The position numbers and the translations under genes are program-made. Positions 17,959 through 26,874 of a stretch of 64,000 nucleotides of DNA are shown one piece after another (within the stretch, counting starts at the first letter, position 1; the number at the start of each line of letters is the position of its first letter). The notes beneath the pieces were generated by a model. It made no database searches and was not told where the DNA came from. It was given only the letters and a program-made list of their open reading frames with translations. Location: positions 1 to 64,000 of IMG/VR virus record IMGVR_UViG_3300007735_000799. One strand, given 5' to 3'. Origin of the DNA: a virus.

Positions 17959-19367
17959 ACTAAAGCCTTTCTAAATTGTTCAGACGACAGGTTGTTTAAT
18001 TTCTGCACTTCTTCGGAACTCAAAAAGTTTGGTGTCAGGCAAGCACCAGTCATCAGATGTAGTATGTAGTTGTTTGTTGATGACATTTCGTTTGGAAAAA
18101 CGGCAGCATCTGGAAAAAGAGGAAGATTTATTTTTGAATCTTCAAAATCCAATAAACTATCCACATGATTTACCAACCATCTTTTGCAACGATTGTTTAT
18201 TTTCTCAGTAATCTCCATAGCATCTTCATGGGTTTCTGCACCAACAATCAATCCATGATTCTGAAGGAACAAAACATTATTACCTGTTTGTTTTGGAATT
18301 ATCCTGTTGACTAATTCATATCCTGGTGTTGTGTATTCCACAAACTCATATGGGATATCCTTAAACAAAGTTTTTAATAATCCTTCTCCTTCAATACTAC
18401 ACAATAGAGCATTTAGATGCACAGGGTGCGTGTGTATCACAACTTTGTTTGGTAGTGAAATATGGAATCCTGTTTCCATAGATGGGCGGGATTCACCAAT
18501 CTTCTTGGAACTATTGATGTAAGTATTGTAATGAATCTCATCTGTGAATGCGGTGATTGCTTGGGAATTTATATCACAAACACAAAACCCGTGATACAAA
18601 TTGATATCTCCCATCTTTGCACCAGAAGATTTTATAATCATACCACCATCAGATTTAACAGATACATTACCTCCCCTCCCCTGAACGAGAGAAGGATCTA
18701 ATCCTAGCCATTTACAGATTTGCAGGAACTGACTAGCAGACTCATAAAAATCTTTCACCAATTTCATAAACGCTTCTCCCTTTCCTGTTACAGAAAAGTA
18801 CAGCAAAGAAATTGCGTAATGTTGATCTTTGGTAAATTTTATAATTACATCAGCATTATGTTTTTGTGGAGTTATGAAATTGTTTTCATCTCCTTGTCGT
18901 CTTTGCAAAGCATCCAAAACTTCGGATTGGCTATATCCTCGTTTCTTTGTATCGCGTTTAAATTTCCATTCAATCTTCAAGTCTTCGTCTGTATCCACAT
19001 AGATGCTCAAATCAGACATCTCTAATGTTGGCTTATGATAAAGAGCATGCAACCCTTCGTAAATAATATTTGATTTTGGTTCTATGGTTACAGCAGAATC
19101 AAATTTTCCCGTGTCGTGATTATAAAAATTTCTTTGAATTGATCTGCCTTGCTTTAATTCAGAAAGATGTGTGTAACCCAATTCTAAATCGTTAGCATCA
19201 GGATTTAAATGCGTAATAGTCTTCCATATGGGATTTCCCCTTTCCCATTTGTGAAGATCATCTCCGCTAAGGCAAAGACAATCCTTTGTTCCAAGAACAC
19301 TTTGAATTATTCTGGATATTGTGGTTTTACCCACACCAGAACTACCTGAAATGCAAATTAGATTCAT
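17955..19367 (-). CDS. P-loop kinase / class II aldolase fusion
   Basis: The ATG at 19367 (MNLICISGSSGVGKTT) is chosen; it overlaps the upstream stop as ATGA. Residues 1-185 resemble uridine kinase or phosphoribulokinase, with Walker A GSSGVGKT (8-15) and YEGLHALYH near 103-111. Residues 200-470 resemble class II aldolases (fuculose-phosphate aldolase family), with GRGGNVSVK (230-238), the zinc-binding HTHP (312-315) and NHGLIVGAETH near 370-380. The fusion suggests a sugar phosphorylated by one half and cleaved, epimerised or dehydrated by the other. The combination was not recognised from known phages. Confidence 0.75.
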   Translation of the reverse strand: MNLICISGSSGVGKTTISRIIQSVLGTKDCLCLSGDDLHKWERGNPIWKTITHLNPDANDLELGYTHLSELKQGRSIQRNFYNHDTGKFDSAVTIEPKSNIIYEGLHALYHKPTLEMSDLSIYVDTDEDLKIEWKFKRDTKKRGYSQSEVLDALQRRQGDENNFITPQKHNADVIIKFTKDQHYAISLLYFSVTGKGEAFMKLVKDFYESASQFLQICKWLGLDPSLVQGRGGNVSVKSDGGMIIKSSGAKMGDINLYHGFCVCDINSQAITAFTDEIHYNTYINSSKKIGESRPSMETGFHISLPNKVVIHTHPVHLNALLCSIEGEGLLKTLFKDIPYEFVEYTTPGYELVNRIIPKQTGNNVLFLQNHGLIVGAETHEDAMEITEKINNRCKRWLVNHVDSLLDFEDSKINLPLFPDAAVFPNEMSSTNNYILHLMTGACLTPNFLSSEEVQKLNNLSSEQFRKALV

Positions 19368-20233
19368 ACCATTCTCGCGGTCTCTAGAATCCTCATCATT
19401 GCTTTGAATTGTAGAGCATAAGGTCTCATACAATGTATATCAATATATCCACCATTAGAAAGTTTATCTTTATCGTAAATGTAATCTACACCATTCCATC
19501 CACGACAATCATTAGAGCAGCGAACACTATCTCTATCAATATATCTTTGCTTGGAATCTAAAAGATAATCACGACCATGAAATACTATTTGAGATGCTTT
19601 TGCCGCTTTCCATATTTGCTGACTTGTATATGTTTCCTCTGCACACCAATAGTAATCGTGTATATCACCCATACCTTGAATATTTTCATTTAAGACTTTT
19701 ACTCTTATGCCATAAAGATTTGATTCTGCAATGTATCTAACGGTTTCTCGGAATGATCCCTTAAGAAACAAATTTAAGAATGTACTTCCTTTAGAAACAT
19801 GATAATAGCCAGGCAAATCCCCACCCTTTGTCAGATTGTCCGCTTTACTTCCTGTTTCTAGAAAATCATCGTATGCTCTAAGATGTAAATAATCAGAATC
19901 AGGAATATTCTCTATCTCTTTTGTAAAATATTCTGTTTGAAGTGGTAGTGTATCCACATCTCCTATGAGATAGGTCTTTGAGGAATCCAATTCCTTAACC
20001 AAATCACACGCTAAAAATTTAGCGCAAGTAATCTGAAGAACTGGTGGTAAATCGGAAAAGGGTTGAATTTCATAAACCTTACCGTATGTCTCATCAATAG
20101 ATGAACTTTTCTTATCTCCAAAGAAAAGGCATATCGGTTCAATACCAAATCTAGTCTTCCAAATTTTGGCTTGTATATTCCAAAACGGAACAAATGGAGC
20201 AGAGCAACTAAACAATATAGAATCTATTTTCAT
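19364..20233 (-). CDS. Putative glycosyltransferase, tandem copy 2
   Basis: The 289-residue protein is a paralogue of the next gene. They share the start (MKIDSILFSCSAPFVPFWNIQ versus MKIDKIVFSCSEPFSPWWNIQ, partial), the central GDVDTLPLQTEYF and the C-terminal GYIDIHCMRPY....MMRILE. GDVD has the form of the metal-binding DxD of GT-A glycosyltransferases, followed by DLPGYYHVSKG. It overlaps both neighbours by 4 nt. It most likely transfers a sugar in the same glycan as its twin, but the substrate is unknown. Confidence 0.6.
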   Translation of the reverse strand: MKIDSILFSCSAPFVPFWNIQAKIWKTRFGIEPICLFFGDKKSSSIDETYGKVYEIQPFSDLPPVLQITCAKFLACDLVKELDSSKTYLIGDVDTLPLQTEYFTKEIENIPDSDYLHLRAYDDFLETGSKADNLTKGGDLPGYYHVSKGSTFLNLFLKGSFRETVRYIAESNLYGIRVKVLNENIQGMGDIHDYYWCAEETYTSQQIWKAAKASQIVFHGRDYLLDSKQRYIDRDSVRCSNDCRGWNGVDYIYDKDKLSNGGYIDIHCMRPYALQFKAMMRILETARMV

Positions 20234-21138
20234 ATCATACCTGCAATCTGCAAAATGTTCATCATAGCCTTTTCCTGCTCATGGTATGGTCTGTGACAAT
20301 GTAAGTCCATGTAACCTTTATTCTTTAAACGGGTTTCGTCATAAAGATAATTAGATCCTGTCCATTGAGGAATCCATTTGCCGTTTGAATCTGTGAGTCT
20401 ACCGACTCTATCAATCTTCTGATTCCAAATATGATATTCTTTGCCGTAAAATTCTTTAATAATGCCTTTCTTCAAGCCATACCAAATGTTTTCCGATGTA
20501 TAACTTTCCTCGGCAACCCAAAACCCTCCGTGAATTTCTTTGTTTAGAGTCTTTTGAGATTCTTCTGTATAGAAACCATATCTCTTTGATTCCATAACAT
20601 ATCGCAAAACATCTTCAAACGATTTCTTATTGAAGAATAGAGATTCAAAATATTTACCTTTAGCCACATGATAGTGACCAGGAAGATCATATCCACCGTT
20701 AACAGCACCGCCCAATTTCAAGAATGCGTCAGAAGCCATGCCAGGAAATCCATCAGGTCTCATTCCTGCACGCATCTGAGCGGTTAGTGTATAGTTTAGA
20801 TGCACATAAGCATCATCGGGGATATTTGGAAGATCACTCAAGAAGTATTCTGTCTGTAGTGGAATCTGATCCATATCTCCAATAATCCAAGTTTTATCAG
20901 GTTCAGTTATAGGATGGTAGAACTTGCCGAATTGTAATTGAATGATATCAGGCAGATCAGGATCAAACTTCTTTTCAACAATCTCCCCATATTCTTCAGA
21001 CATATTGCACTTACTTTTGTCGCCGTACAACAAACAAACAGGGTCTACACCAAACTTGGTCTTCCAAATCTTTGACTGTATGTTCCACCAAGGGCTAAAT
21101 GGTTCCGAGCAACTAAAAACAATCTTATCAATTTTCAT
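20230..21138 (-). CDS. Putative glycosyltransferase, tandem copy 1
   Basis: This 302-residue protein is the longer copy of the tandem pair. GDMDQIPLQTEYF is at the position of the DxD motif, then GYDLPGHYHVAKG and WVAEESYTSENIW (WCAEETYTSQQIW in the twin), then GYMDLHCHRPY. An insert around residues 120-150 is missing from the twin, which suggests divergence of acceptor specificity after duplication. It follows the PLP dehydratase gene by 2 nt. Classification as GT-A is inferred from the DxD and overall layout only. Confidence 0.6.
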   Translation of the reverse strand: MKIDKIVFSCSEPFSPWWNIQSKIWKTKFGVDPVCLLYGDKSKCNMSEEYGEIVEKKFDPDLPDIIQLQFGKFYHPITEPDKTWIIGDMDQIPLQTEYFLSDLPNIPDDAYVHLNYTLTAQMRAGMRPDGFPGMASDAFLKLGGAVNGGYDLPGHYHVAKGKYFESLFFNKKSFEDVLRYVMESKRYGFYTEESQKTLNKEIHGGFWVAEESYTSENIWYGLKKGIIKEFYGKEYHIWNQKIDRVGRLTDSNGKWIPQWTGSNYLYDETRLKNKGYMDLHCHRPYHEQEKAMMNILQIAGMI

Positions 21139-21140
21139 GG

Positions 21141-22310
21141 TTAATCCTTGCTTGCAGTAAAGGTATTTACAATATCGGATACAAACTTTATTTGATCGTC
21201 TGTCATATCAGGGTTGTTTGGTACATACATCCCATAATCGTGTATCTCGTCAGCAAACGGATGCTTCTTGGAACCGTATCTCTCATAGAAGAATGGCTGT
21301 CGGGAAATACTACCTGCGATTAGTGGACGACACTCCACAGAATTTTCGGCTAGTTTCTTAACAATCTCGGCAACTCTTGGATGAATGATGGGATAAGCAA
21401 AGTTTGAAACATACTCAAACTGATCCAAGGAAATCTTCCAATGTGGATTCACAATATACTTGTCGTATAGTTTAAGATTGTTCCATCTCTTATCACAGAA
21501 TGTATCAAGTTTCTTAAGTTGCTGTATGCCGATATACGCTTGAAGATCGGTTGAACGAAGATTGAATCCTGGATAGTAGAAGGTATAGAAGTTACGGAAG
21601 TCATCAATACCATACTTCAGTTGAAGATTGATACGAGATACTTCATCCAAATCTCTAGACCATCCGTGAGAACGAATGCTCTTTAGAATATTATACAGTT
21701 CGTAGTCATCAGTTGAAATTAATCCGCCTTCTATGGTAGAGAAGTGATGACCGTAGTAGGTACTAAAGGATGCAGCAAGACTAAGAGTTCCTGTTTTCTT
21801 GCCATCCACAGTTGTTCCAACACTCTCACACGAATCCTCAAGAAGTATTACTCCATACTTATCGCAGATTTCTTGAATACGCTTCATGTCATTTGGGAAT
21901 CCTAAAGCGTGAACCACCATTAAAGCGGCAGGATTTTCTCTCTTGCAAATCTGCTCAAACTCTTCAACATCAATTCCCAAATTGGATCTGTCTGTTCCAC
22001 AAAGAATCGGCTCTAAACCCAACTGAATTGCAGGAGAAACAGTTGTTACCCAAGACAAACATGGGAATACAATCTTCTTGTTCTTTAGGCGATTGCTCAC
22101 AACCAAAGCATAGAATATTGCCAAGTTTGCAGATGATCCTGAGTTTACAAATACCGAATACTTGCAGCCCAACCAATTGCTCCACTCCTGTTCAAACTCA
22201 ACCGTTCTGGTGGCTTTAGTTAAACGAGGATTGGTGTTGAGCCATGAGATCAAAGATGATATGTCTTTTTGATCTATAGTATCTTGAACTAGATTTATTG
22301 GTTTTTTCAT
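21141..22310 (-). CDS. ColD-like PLP-dependent sugar 3-dehydratase
   Basis: The 389-residue protein has the DegT/DnrJ aminotransferase fold (FVNSGSSANLAIFYAL, ALGFPNDM, LEDSCESVGT). Where aminotransferases keep the PLP lysine, it reads FSTYYGHHFSTIEGG, with His instead of Lys. That replacement marks ColD, the GDP-4-keto-6-deoxymannose 3-dehydratase, and its length (388) agrees. IRSHGWSRDL also matches ColD-type enzymes. It would remove the 3-hydroxyl of a 4-keto-6-deoxy sugar. A gmd gene (51280-52269) making the ColD substrate is in the same window. TAATG overlap with the SDR gene upstream. Confidence 0.82.
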   Translation of the reverse strand: MKKPINLVQDTIDQKDISSLISWLNTNPRLTKATRTVEFEQEWSNWLGCKYSVFVNSGSSANLAIFYALVVSNRLKNKKIVFPCLSWVTTVSPAIQLGLEPILCGTDRSNLGIDVEEFEQICKRENPAALMVVHALGFPNDMKRIQEICDKYGVILLEDSCESVGTTVDGKKTGTLSLAASFSTYYGHHFSTIEGGLISTDDYELYNILKSIRSHGWSRDLDEVSRINLQLKYGIDDFRNFYTFYYPGFNLRSTDLQAYIGIQQLKKLDTFCDKRWNNLKLYDKYIVNPHWKISLDQFEYVSNFAYPIIHPRVAEIVKKLAENSVECRPLIAGSISRQPFFYERYGSKKHPFADEIHDYGMYVPNNPDMTDDQIKFVSDIVNTFTASKD

Positions 22311-23116
22311 TATGTTACCGCCGGGGTTGTCAGTTCTTTTAAGGTAAGATCAATTAAACGATCAACATCGTAGTTTTCGTACCTCACGGCAGAGTAGAAA
22401 ATGTTTTTACGATAAATTGATTCTCTGTTATTGTCTTCTGTAACCATATCATTGTAACTCAATCCTGAATACATGTAAAGTAATTCTATGAAATCTTTCA
22501 CATAAACTACTCTACCAGATCCAACAATTTCATCCACTCCTGCGGTGGCGTTTATGCTAGCGTCAACCACCATTTGAGGATGCAATAGTTCTCGGTAATA
22601 GTGAACATCTCCTATAGTGACAGGCTGCTTGGTTACGATAGATTTAAAAATCTTACCAAACAGGTATTGATCGCCTCGGTGGATGCTGTTGAAATTAAAC
22701 GGATACAGAACAGAAACTTTAGGATACTTTTTCTTGTCTCTGAGGATTTGTGTTATATGCCACTTGGAATCTGTATAGTTGTTCTTGTGGAAAGAAACTG
22801 GATCTGTAACATTTACAGGGCCTGAGGTGTTGTTCCACAGTTCTGCTGTAGAGTAATACACAATCTTGTCGGTTACTTCTTGTAGTCTTTCTATAATACC
22901 GAGAGTCTTATCTACATTCGTATTCCAAAACAGATTACGAGTGTTTTCGTCTAGAGCATTTGCCAAATAAGTTCTTTGCTCGGCAAAGCAAATGTATACT
23001 GCGTCCCACCTAGTTTTGGTTAGAGCATCTAAATCCAACTCTCTTGCTGAAACCTTGGCGTAGTTATCAGGAAAATAGCGAGACAGTTGGGATGTACTTC
23101 CTAATACCAAATTCAT
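22310..23116 (-). CDS. NAD(P)-dependent sugar epimerase/dehydratase (SDR)
   Basis: The 268-residue protein starts NLVLGSTSQLSRYF, a degenerate Rossmann nucleotide loop. It continues with VYICFAEQRTYLANAL, VYYSTAELW (active-site Ser/Thr) and YTDSKWHIT (Tyr-x3-Lys pair). STIHRGDQYLFG-type text (NSIHRGDQYLFG) follows the usual SDR substrate loop. It is an extended SDR of the epimerase/reductase group acting on NDP-sugars. Placed directly before the ColD-like gene, it may reduce or epimerise the 4-keto-3-deoxy product. Substrate unknown. Confidence 0.72.
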   Translation of the reverse strand: MNLVLGSTSQLSRYFPDNYAKVSARELDLDALTKTRWDAVYICFAEQRTYLANALDENTRNLFWNTNVDKTLGIIERLQEVTDKIVYYSTAELWNNTSGPVNVTDPVSFHKNNYTDSKWHITQILRDKKKYPKVSVLYPFNFNSIHRGDQYLFGKIFKSIVTKQPVTIGDVHYYRELLHPQMVVDASINATAGVDEIVGSGRVVYVKDFIELLYMYSGLSYNDMVTEDNNRESIYRKNIFYSAVRYENYDVDRLIDLTLKELTTPAVT

Positions 23117-23119
23117 GGG

Positions 23120-24013
23120 TTATCCGTTAACTGCAAGACCGTGAACTCTTTGCTCTAAAGCCTTAACCATTCCGCCCTTAAATGGTTCAGGTTCACGAGC
23201 AACACAATCCATATCAACAAGTTCTATGTTCTTTACATCTCCACCATGCTGATAGCAGAAGTCTCGTAAGCACCAAACTTTCTCGGGATTCATAAACATC
23301 TTGATGCCCAACCAACGAATGCAATGATCTCCCCAACGCTTATAGAAGATGTTGCCTGTCTGTTCAATATGATTGAAATAGTTCTGATAGTTGTTGTCGC
23401 GGAAGAAGTCCATGTCTACAATTTCAAAATTAGTATTATAGACTTCCATGTTCCATTCAAAATTAGAATTCAGAACTTTAGACTTGTTTGCTTCAATAAA
23501 CTTCTTTGTGCTGTCCCACAGTCCTTCACACGCCCAAGGAGCATCATATTCTTCTCGCTCCATGAAAGCGTATTGGTATCCATTAACTCGCATAACCTCA
23601 AACGGATCACGGGTAATTTTGGACATGATAAACGAATCGGAATCCAATCGCATATACCACTTATACTTTGCCAAAGCAGGATGGTTGAAGATTTGACCAC
23701 CATAAAAACGACACATATGGCGATAGCCTATTCTGAACTGGGTAAGTGGAAGAGTATAGTGATCGGGATCTTCAGAGATGCCTTCGGGTAGAGTGAATTC
23801 TAACTTCTCAAACTTAATGTTTGGTAGAAAACCGAATGAAATGCTAAACTCTGTTAGTAGATTTGTAATATCTGCTTTACTCAAATCATCGTAGAAGACA
23901 ACTACAGGATAGTTTGCATCTTTGTTGAAATTAGAGTACAGATAGTTGATGCTGTGCTTAAAAAACCACAGATCATTCTTTCTAGTCATGTATACAATTG
24001 CAGCGTTTTCCAT
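23120..24013 (-). CDS. GT15-like mannosyltransferase, copy 2
   Basis: The 297-residue protein matches fungal alpha-1,2-mannosyltransferases of family GT15 (KRE2/KTR). It has GYRHMCRFYGGQIFNHP, MRLDSDS and DPFEVMRVNGYQYAF, then TNFEIVDMDFFRD (catalytic Glu region) and GNIFYKRWGDHCIRWLG. The yeast proteins carry the same order (YRHMCRF, NFEIA, ERWGDAPVH). It lacks their membrane anchor and starts at the catalytic domain, so it is cytoplasmic. It is a tandem duplicate of the next gene. GT15 outside fungi is rare in my knowledge. Donor is probably GDP-mannose or a derivative. Confidence 0.82.
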   Translation of the reverse strand: MENAAIVYMTRKNDLWFFKHSINYLYSNFNKDANYPVVVFYDDLSKADITNLLTEFSISFGFLPNIKFEKLEFTLPEGISEDPDHYTLPLTQFRIGYRHMCRFYGGQIFNHPALAKYKWYMRLDSDSFIMSKITRDPFEVMRVNGYQYAFMEREEYDAPWACEGLWDSTKKFIEANKSKVLNSNFEWNMEVYNTNFEIVDMDFFRDNNYQNYFNHIEQTGNIFYKRWGDHCIRWLGIKMFMNPEKVWCLRDFCYQHGGDVKNIELVDMDCVAREPEPFKGGMVKALEQRVHGLAVNG

Positions 24014-24028
24014 AATATAAATCCTTTT

Positions 24029-24988
24029 TTATTCTCCCCAATTGCAACCATCAAGACCAGTCTTGATGTATCGGTTCATAGCATAAACTAGTCTTCCTCT
24101 TCTTGATTGAGGAACATTATCATCGCCGTCAACCATTTGTAAAATGTGTATTGGAACTTCCTTGTTTGGTATGGCATTAAGATTCTTTATCCACATGTTG
24201 TGCTGATAGGTTATATCCTTTACTGCCCAAACCTTACTTGGATCCATCAACATTCTTACGCCCAACCAATGTATTGGTGCATCGCCCCAACGCTTATAAT
24301 AGAAATTGCCTGTTTTATCTAAATGCTGGAAATAAGCCATGTACTCCTTGCTTCTAAAGAAAGAGAACTTAGCAATCTCAAAATTTGTGTAGAACATATT
24401 GTGATTCCACTTACCATCAACCAAACGACTCTTAAAATAATCAGTCATTGGGATGTTATTCTCTTTCATAAACTTTTCTGTTTCCTCCCAAAGTCCTTCA
24501 ACAACTCTAGGAATATCTCCTTCTTCATCGCACATGTAGGCGTATTCGTATCCATTTGTTCGCATTCTTTCAAAAGGATCGTAATTGATTGGTGAGAACA
24601 AATATGAATCGGAATCCAATCTCCAATAGTAATCATACTTTGAAAGTCTAGGATCCATGTAGATTCCACCAGAGTGGAAACGACACATGTGGCGATATCC
24701 CATCCAAGCCTCAGTTAGAGGTACGGTGTACATAGATGGGTCTGATGAAATACCCTCAGGCATTTCAAATGTTAGAAGTTCAAATTTAATGTTTGGGAAA
24801 TAGCCCAACTGACGGTGGAGTGCTACCATCAGATTTGCAATAGAGGGCTTATCAATATCATCGTGAAATACAACGATTGGATATTCCTGTGCCTTCTTAA
24901 AATTCATGCACAATAGAGAAATACTTCTAAAGAGAAGAGGGATATCCCTCATACGAGACATGTAAATTATCGCTGCATTTTCTGCCAT
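24029..24988 (-). CDS. GT15-like mannosyltransferase, copy 1
   Basis: The 319-residue protein is the second GT15-type enzyme, closer to yeast KRE2 than its twin. It has YRHMCRFHSGGIY, YYWRLDSDSYLF, DPFERMRTNGYEYAYM, TNFEIAKFSFFRSKEY and YYKRWGDAPIHWLG. The last is nearly identical to the yeast ERWGDAPVHS motif. The two copies differ mainly around residues 165-190, where the acceptor should bind. Both start with MxENAAIxYMxR, so a duplication from one acquired gene is likely. No signal or membrane segment is visible. Confidence 0.85.
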   Translation of the reverse strand: MAENAAIIYMSRMRDIPLLFRSISLLCMNFKKAQEYPIVVFHDDIDKPSIANLMVALHRQLGYFPNIKFELLTFEMPEGISSDPSMYTVPLTEAWMGYRHMCRFHSGGIYMDPRLSKYDYYWRLDSDSYLFSPINYDPFERMRTNGYEYAYMCDEEGDIPRVVEGLWEETEKFMKENNIPMTDYFKSRLVDGKWNHNMFYTNFEIAKFSFFRSKEYMAYFQHLDKTGNFYYKRWGDAPIHWLGVRMLMDPSKVWAVKDITYQHNMWIKNLNAIPNKEVPIHILQMVDGDDNVPQSRRGRLVYAMNRYIKTGLDGCNWGE

Positions 24989-24989
24989 C

Positions 24990-25775
24990 TTAATTCCTCA
25001 TCATAAAAAGTTTTTGATATGTCAACTGTATACCCGCTTCAATACCAAAAGTATCTATCTCTGACAAATTACTTTCGCCGCAATAAAACTCTAGATTTGA
25101 AGTGTTTTGTACTGTAATAGGAACAGTATACTCACCTAAAGAATTTATTATATTTGCTATATTTTTTAAAGTGTATTTGTTTTCATACGAGCAATTAACT
25201 TCTTTGTTTGGATTGGGGGATGTAATGTAGTGCTTTACAAGAGCGACCAAATCTTTCATGTAAAAGAAGTCCATTATTCTATTTGTATGAATTACAATAG
25301 GTTCCTTATTCATATACCGAGTAATGTTTGCTTTTATAAATCTAGTGTCAATTTCGTTTTCATCAAACACCCCAAAAATTCTTATATTGTAAAAGTTGTC
25401 TGTATTTCTTATAGACTCTGCAATTTCTCTTTTACTTTGACTATAGAAAGTTTGATGAAAGAATTCAGCACCAGAACCAAAATGTATAAGCCTGCCAAAC
25501 TTATCTTTGTTTGACAGTAAGTTTTCATACATTTTTAAATTTTGATCTCGTACAGAAGGATCCTCTGTCTTGAGTCTACTGCCTCCTGCTGCCGCACAAT
25601 GTATTACTGAGTCAAAGACTTTTCCTTTAAACCAAGTATTCAAAGAATCCGTATCACACAAATCAAAATCTGTTCTAGAGATTGTGGTTACAATAAAATT
25701 GTCATCCAAGTCCCGTTTCAGACTTTTTGCAATATATCCATTACTTCCTGTAATCAGAATACTTGGGGTTTTCAT
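24990..25775 (-). CDS. NAD(P)-dependent sugar epimerase/reductase (SDR)
   Basis: The 261-residue protein starts ILITGSNGYIAKSL, the GxxGxxA Rossmann loop of extended SDRs. It continues with VIHCAAAGG, LIHFGSGAEFF (active-site Ser) and YSQSKREIAE (Tyr-x3-Lys). It is short for the group and lacks some C-terminal substrate loops. It overlaps the transketolase-half gene upstream by 4 nt. The likely job is reduction or epimerisation of a 4-keto NDP-sugar after the two-carbon transfer suggested by that neighbour. Confidence 0.75.
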   Translation of the reverse strand: MKTPSILITGSNGYIAKSLKRDLDDNFIVTTISRTDFDLCDTDSLNTWFKGKVFDSVIHCAAAGGSRLKTEDPSVRDQNLKMYENLLSNKDKFGRLIHFGSGAEFFHQTFYSQSKREIAESIRNTDNFYNIRIFGVFDENEIDTRFIKANITRYMNKEPIVIHTNRIMDFFYMKDLVALVKHYITSPNPNKEVNCSYENKYTLKNIANIINSLGEYTVPITVQNTSNLEFYCGESNLSEIDTFGIEAGIQLTYQKLFMMRN

Positions 25776-26248
25776 TTTCTCAGATTTAAATAAGTTGGAC
25801 TAGGATTCGCAATCATATCGTCAAGCATCTTTTTCATTGATTCTTCGTTTGTTGGGTGAAGAACTGATAAGTTTTCTAGTGTAGTCATTATTTTCTTATC
25901 ATCATCTGCCCAATGCGAAAACCCCAAATATCCATAATCCCGATCTCTACCACCACCAATAATATTCACAGGAATATTTTCGTGACTCAAATAATTACGA
26001 ATCATCTCAAATGGTCTGTAAATAGCAAAAGGAGTTATGGAGTAAACAAAAGGAATTTTGCCTTCCATAGCCAATCCTATAGCCATTCCCATCATAGCCA
26101 TCTCAGAAGATCCAACATTATAAAAGCGATCAGGATACTCATCTCTAATCGTATCCCATAGCCCATAACCCAAATCACCAGTTATGAGGTAAATATCTTT
26201 ATTGTGCTTCATGTGTGCGTGAAGCAAAGCGGCAAATTGCTTTCTCAT
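25772..26248 (-). CDS. Transketolase-like C-terminal half (Pyr domain)
   Basis: The 158-residue protein is the pyrimidine-binding domain of a transketolase/DXPS-type ThDP enzyme. Its marks are LITGDLGYGLWD, FYNVGSSEMAMMGMAIGLAMEGKIPFVY (the Glu in GSSE activates the cofactor), the RPFEMIRN helix and GGGRDRDYGYLG. It lacks the third (C-terminal) transketolase domain. It pairs with the ThDP-binding half encoded upstream with a 4-nt overlap, so the two subunits form one enzyme. Two-subunit forms are used in branched-sugar pathways to add a two-carbon unit to a keto sugar. Confidence 0.82.
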   Translation of the reverse strand: MRKQFAALLHAHMKHNKDIYLITGDLGYGLWDTIRDEYPDRFYNVGSSEMAMMGMAIGLAMEGKIPFVYSITPFAIYRPFEMIRNYLSHENIPVNIIGGGRDRDYGYLGFSHWADDDKKIMTTLENLSVLHPTNEESMKKMLDDMIANPSPTYLNLRK

Positions 26249-26865
26249 CCTAAAATCTCCATAGCCTGCTTGTAATCATAATCTCTCATAACATGATAGT
26301 GGGCATTCAAGCCTTTCAAAAATGGAAACTGTTCCACGGTGGTGTAGTGTATTTTTACATCAGGCAAAAATGCCTTCAGTCTGTTCACCAAATACTCCTT
26401 ATCCACTTCCATGTAAGCAGCATACCCATTCACATTAACATGAACTTCTATGTTCTTTATGTTTTGCTCGTGTATTGTTTTCAACGCTTCCCAAACACTA
26501 CCTTCTGCACATTCTCCATCACTAACAAGAACATAAACTTTTCTATTAGGATTTGCAACTGCTCTACCGAGAGCAACAGTAATTCCTAAACCTAAACTAC
26601 CTGTAGAGCAATAAATCTTATTCTCTTCATCTCTGTGTGGATGCCCGCCATGCTTTAAGAACATCTCTTCAGCATTAATGCCATGATACTTTTCCAAACA
26701 AGCATACAAAGCAAGAGCAGCATGTCCAGATGAAAGAATGAATATGTCGTCTTTACCCATCTGAGAATAAATTTCATCTATCACATCAACAGATGAAAAG
26801 TAACTACCCAAGTGTCCTAGTTTATTCTTATAGGCTATATCTAATATAATTTTTTTAAGATTCAT
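26245..26865 (-). CDS. Transketolase-like N-terminal half (ThDP domain)
   Basis: The 206-residue protein is the pyrophosphate-binding subunit. It has GHLGSYFSSVDVID, FILSSGHAALALYACLE, GGHPHRDEENKIYCSTGSLGLG and VLVSDGECAEGSVWEA, then NVNGYAAYME. SDGE to NVNG gives the Mg/ThDP motif (GDGE...N), with Ser in place of the first Gly. The N-terminal helices of full transketolases are trimmed. It starts the pair with the Pyr-domain gene downstream. It is not a broken transketolase: both halves end and start cleanly with an ATGA overlap. Confidence 0.85.
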   Translation of the reverse strand: MNLKKIILDIAYKNKLGHLGSYFSSVDVIDEIYSQMGKDDIFILSSGHAALALYACLEKYHGINAEEMFLKHGGHPHRDEENKIYCSTGSLGLGITVALGRAVANPNRKVYVLVSDGECAEGSVWEALKTIHEQNIKNIEVHVNVNGYAAYMEVDKEYLVNRLKAFLPDVKIHYTTVEQFPFLKGLNAHYHVMRDYDYKQAMEILG

Positions 26866-26874
26866 AATTTATCC

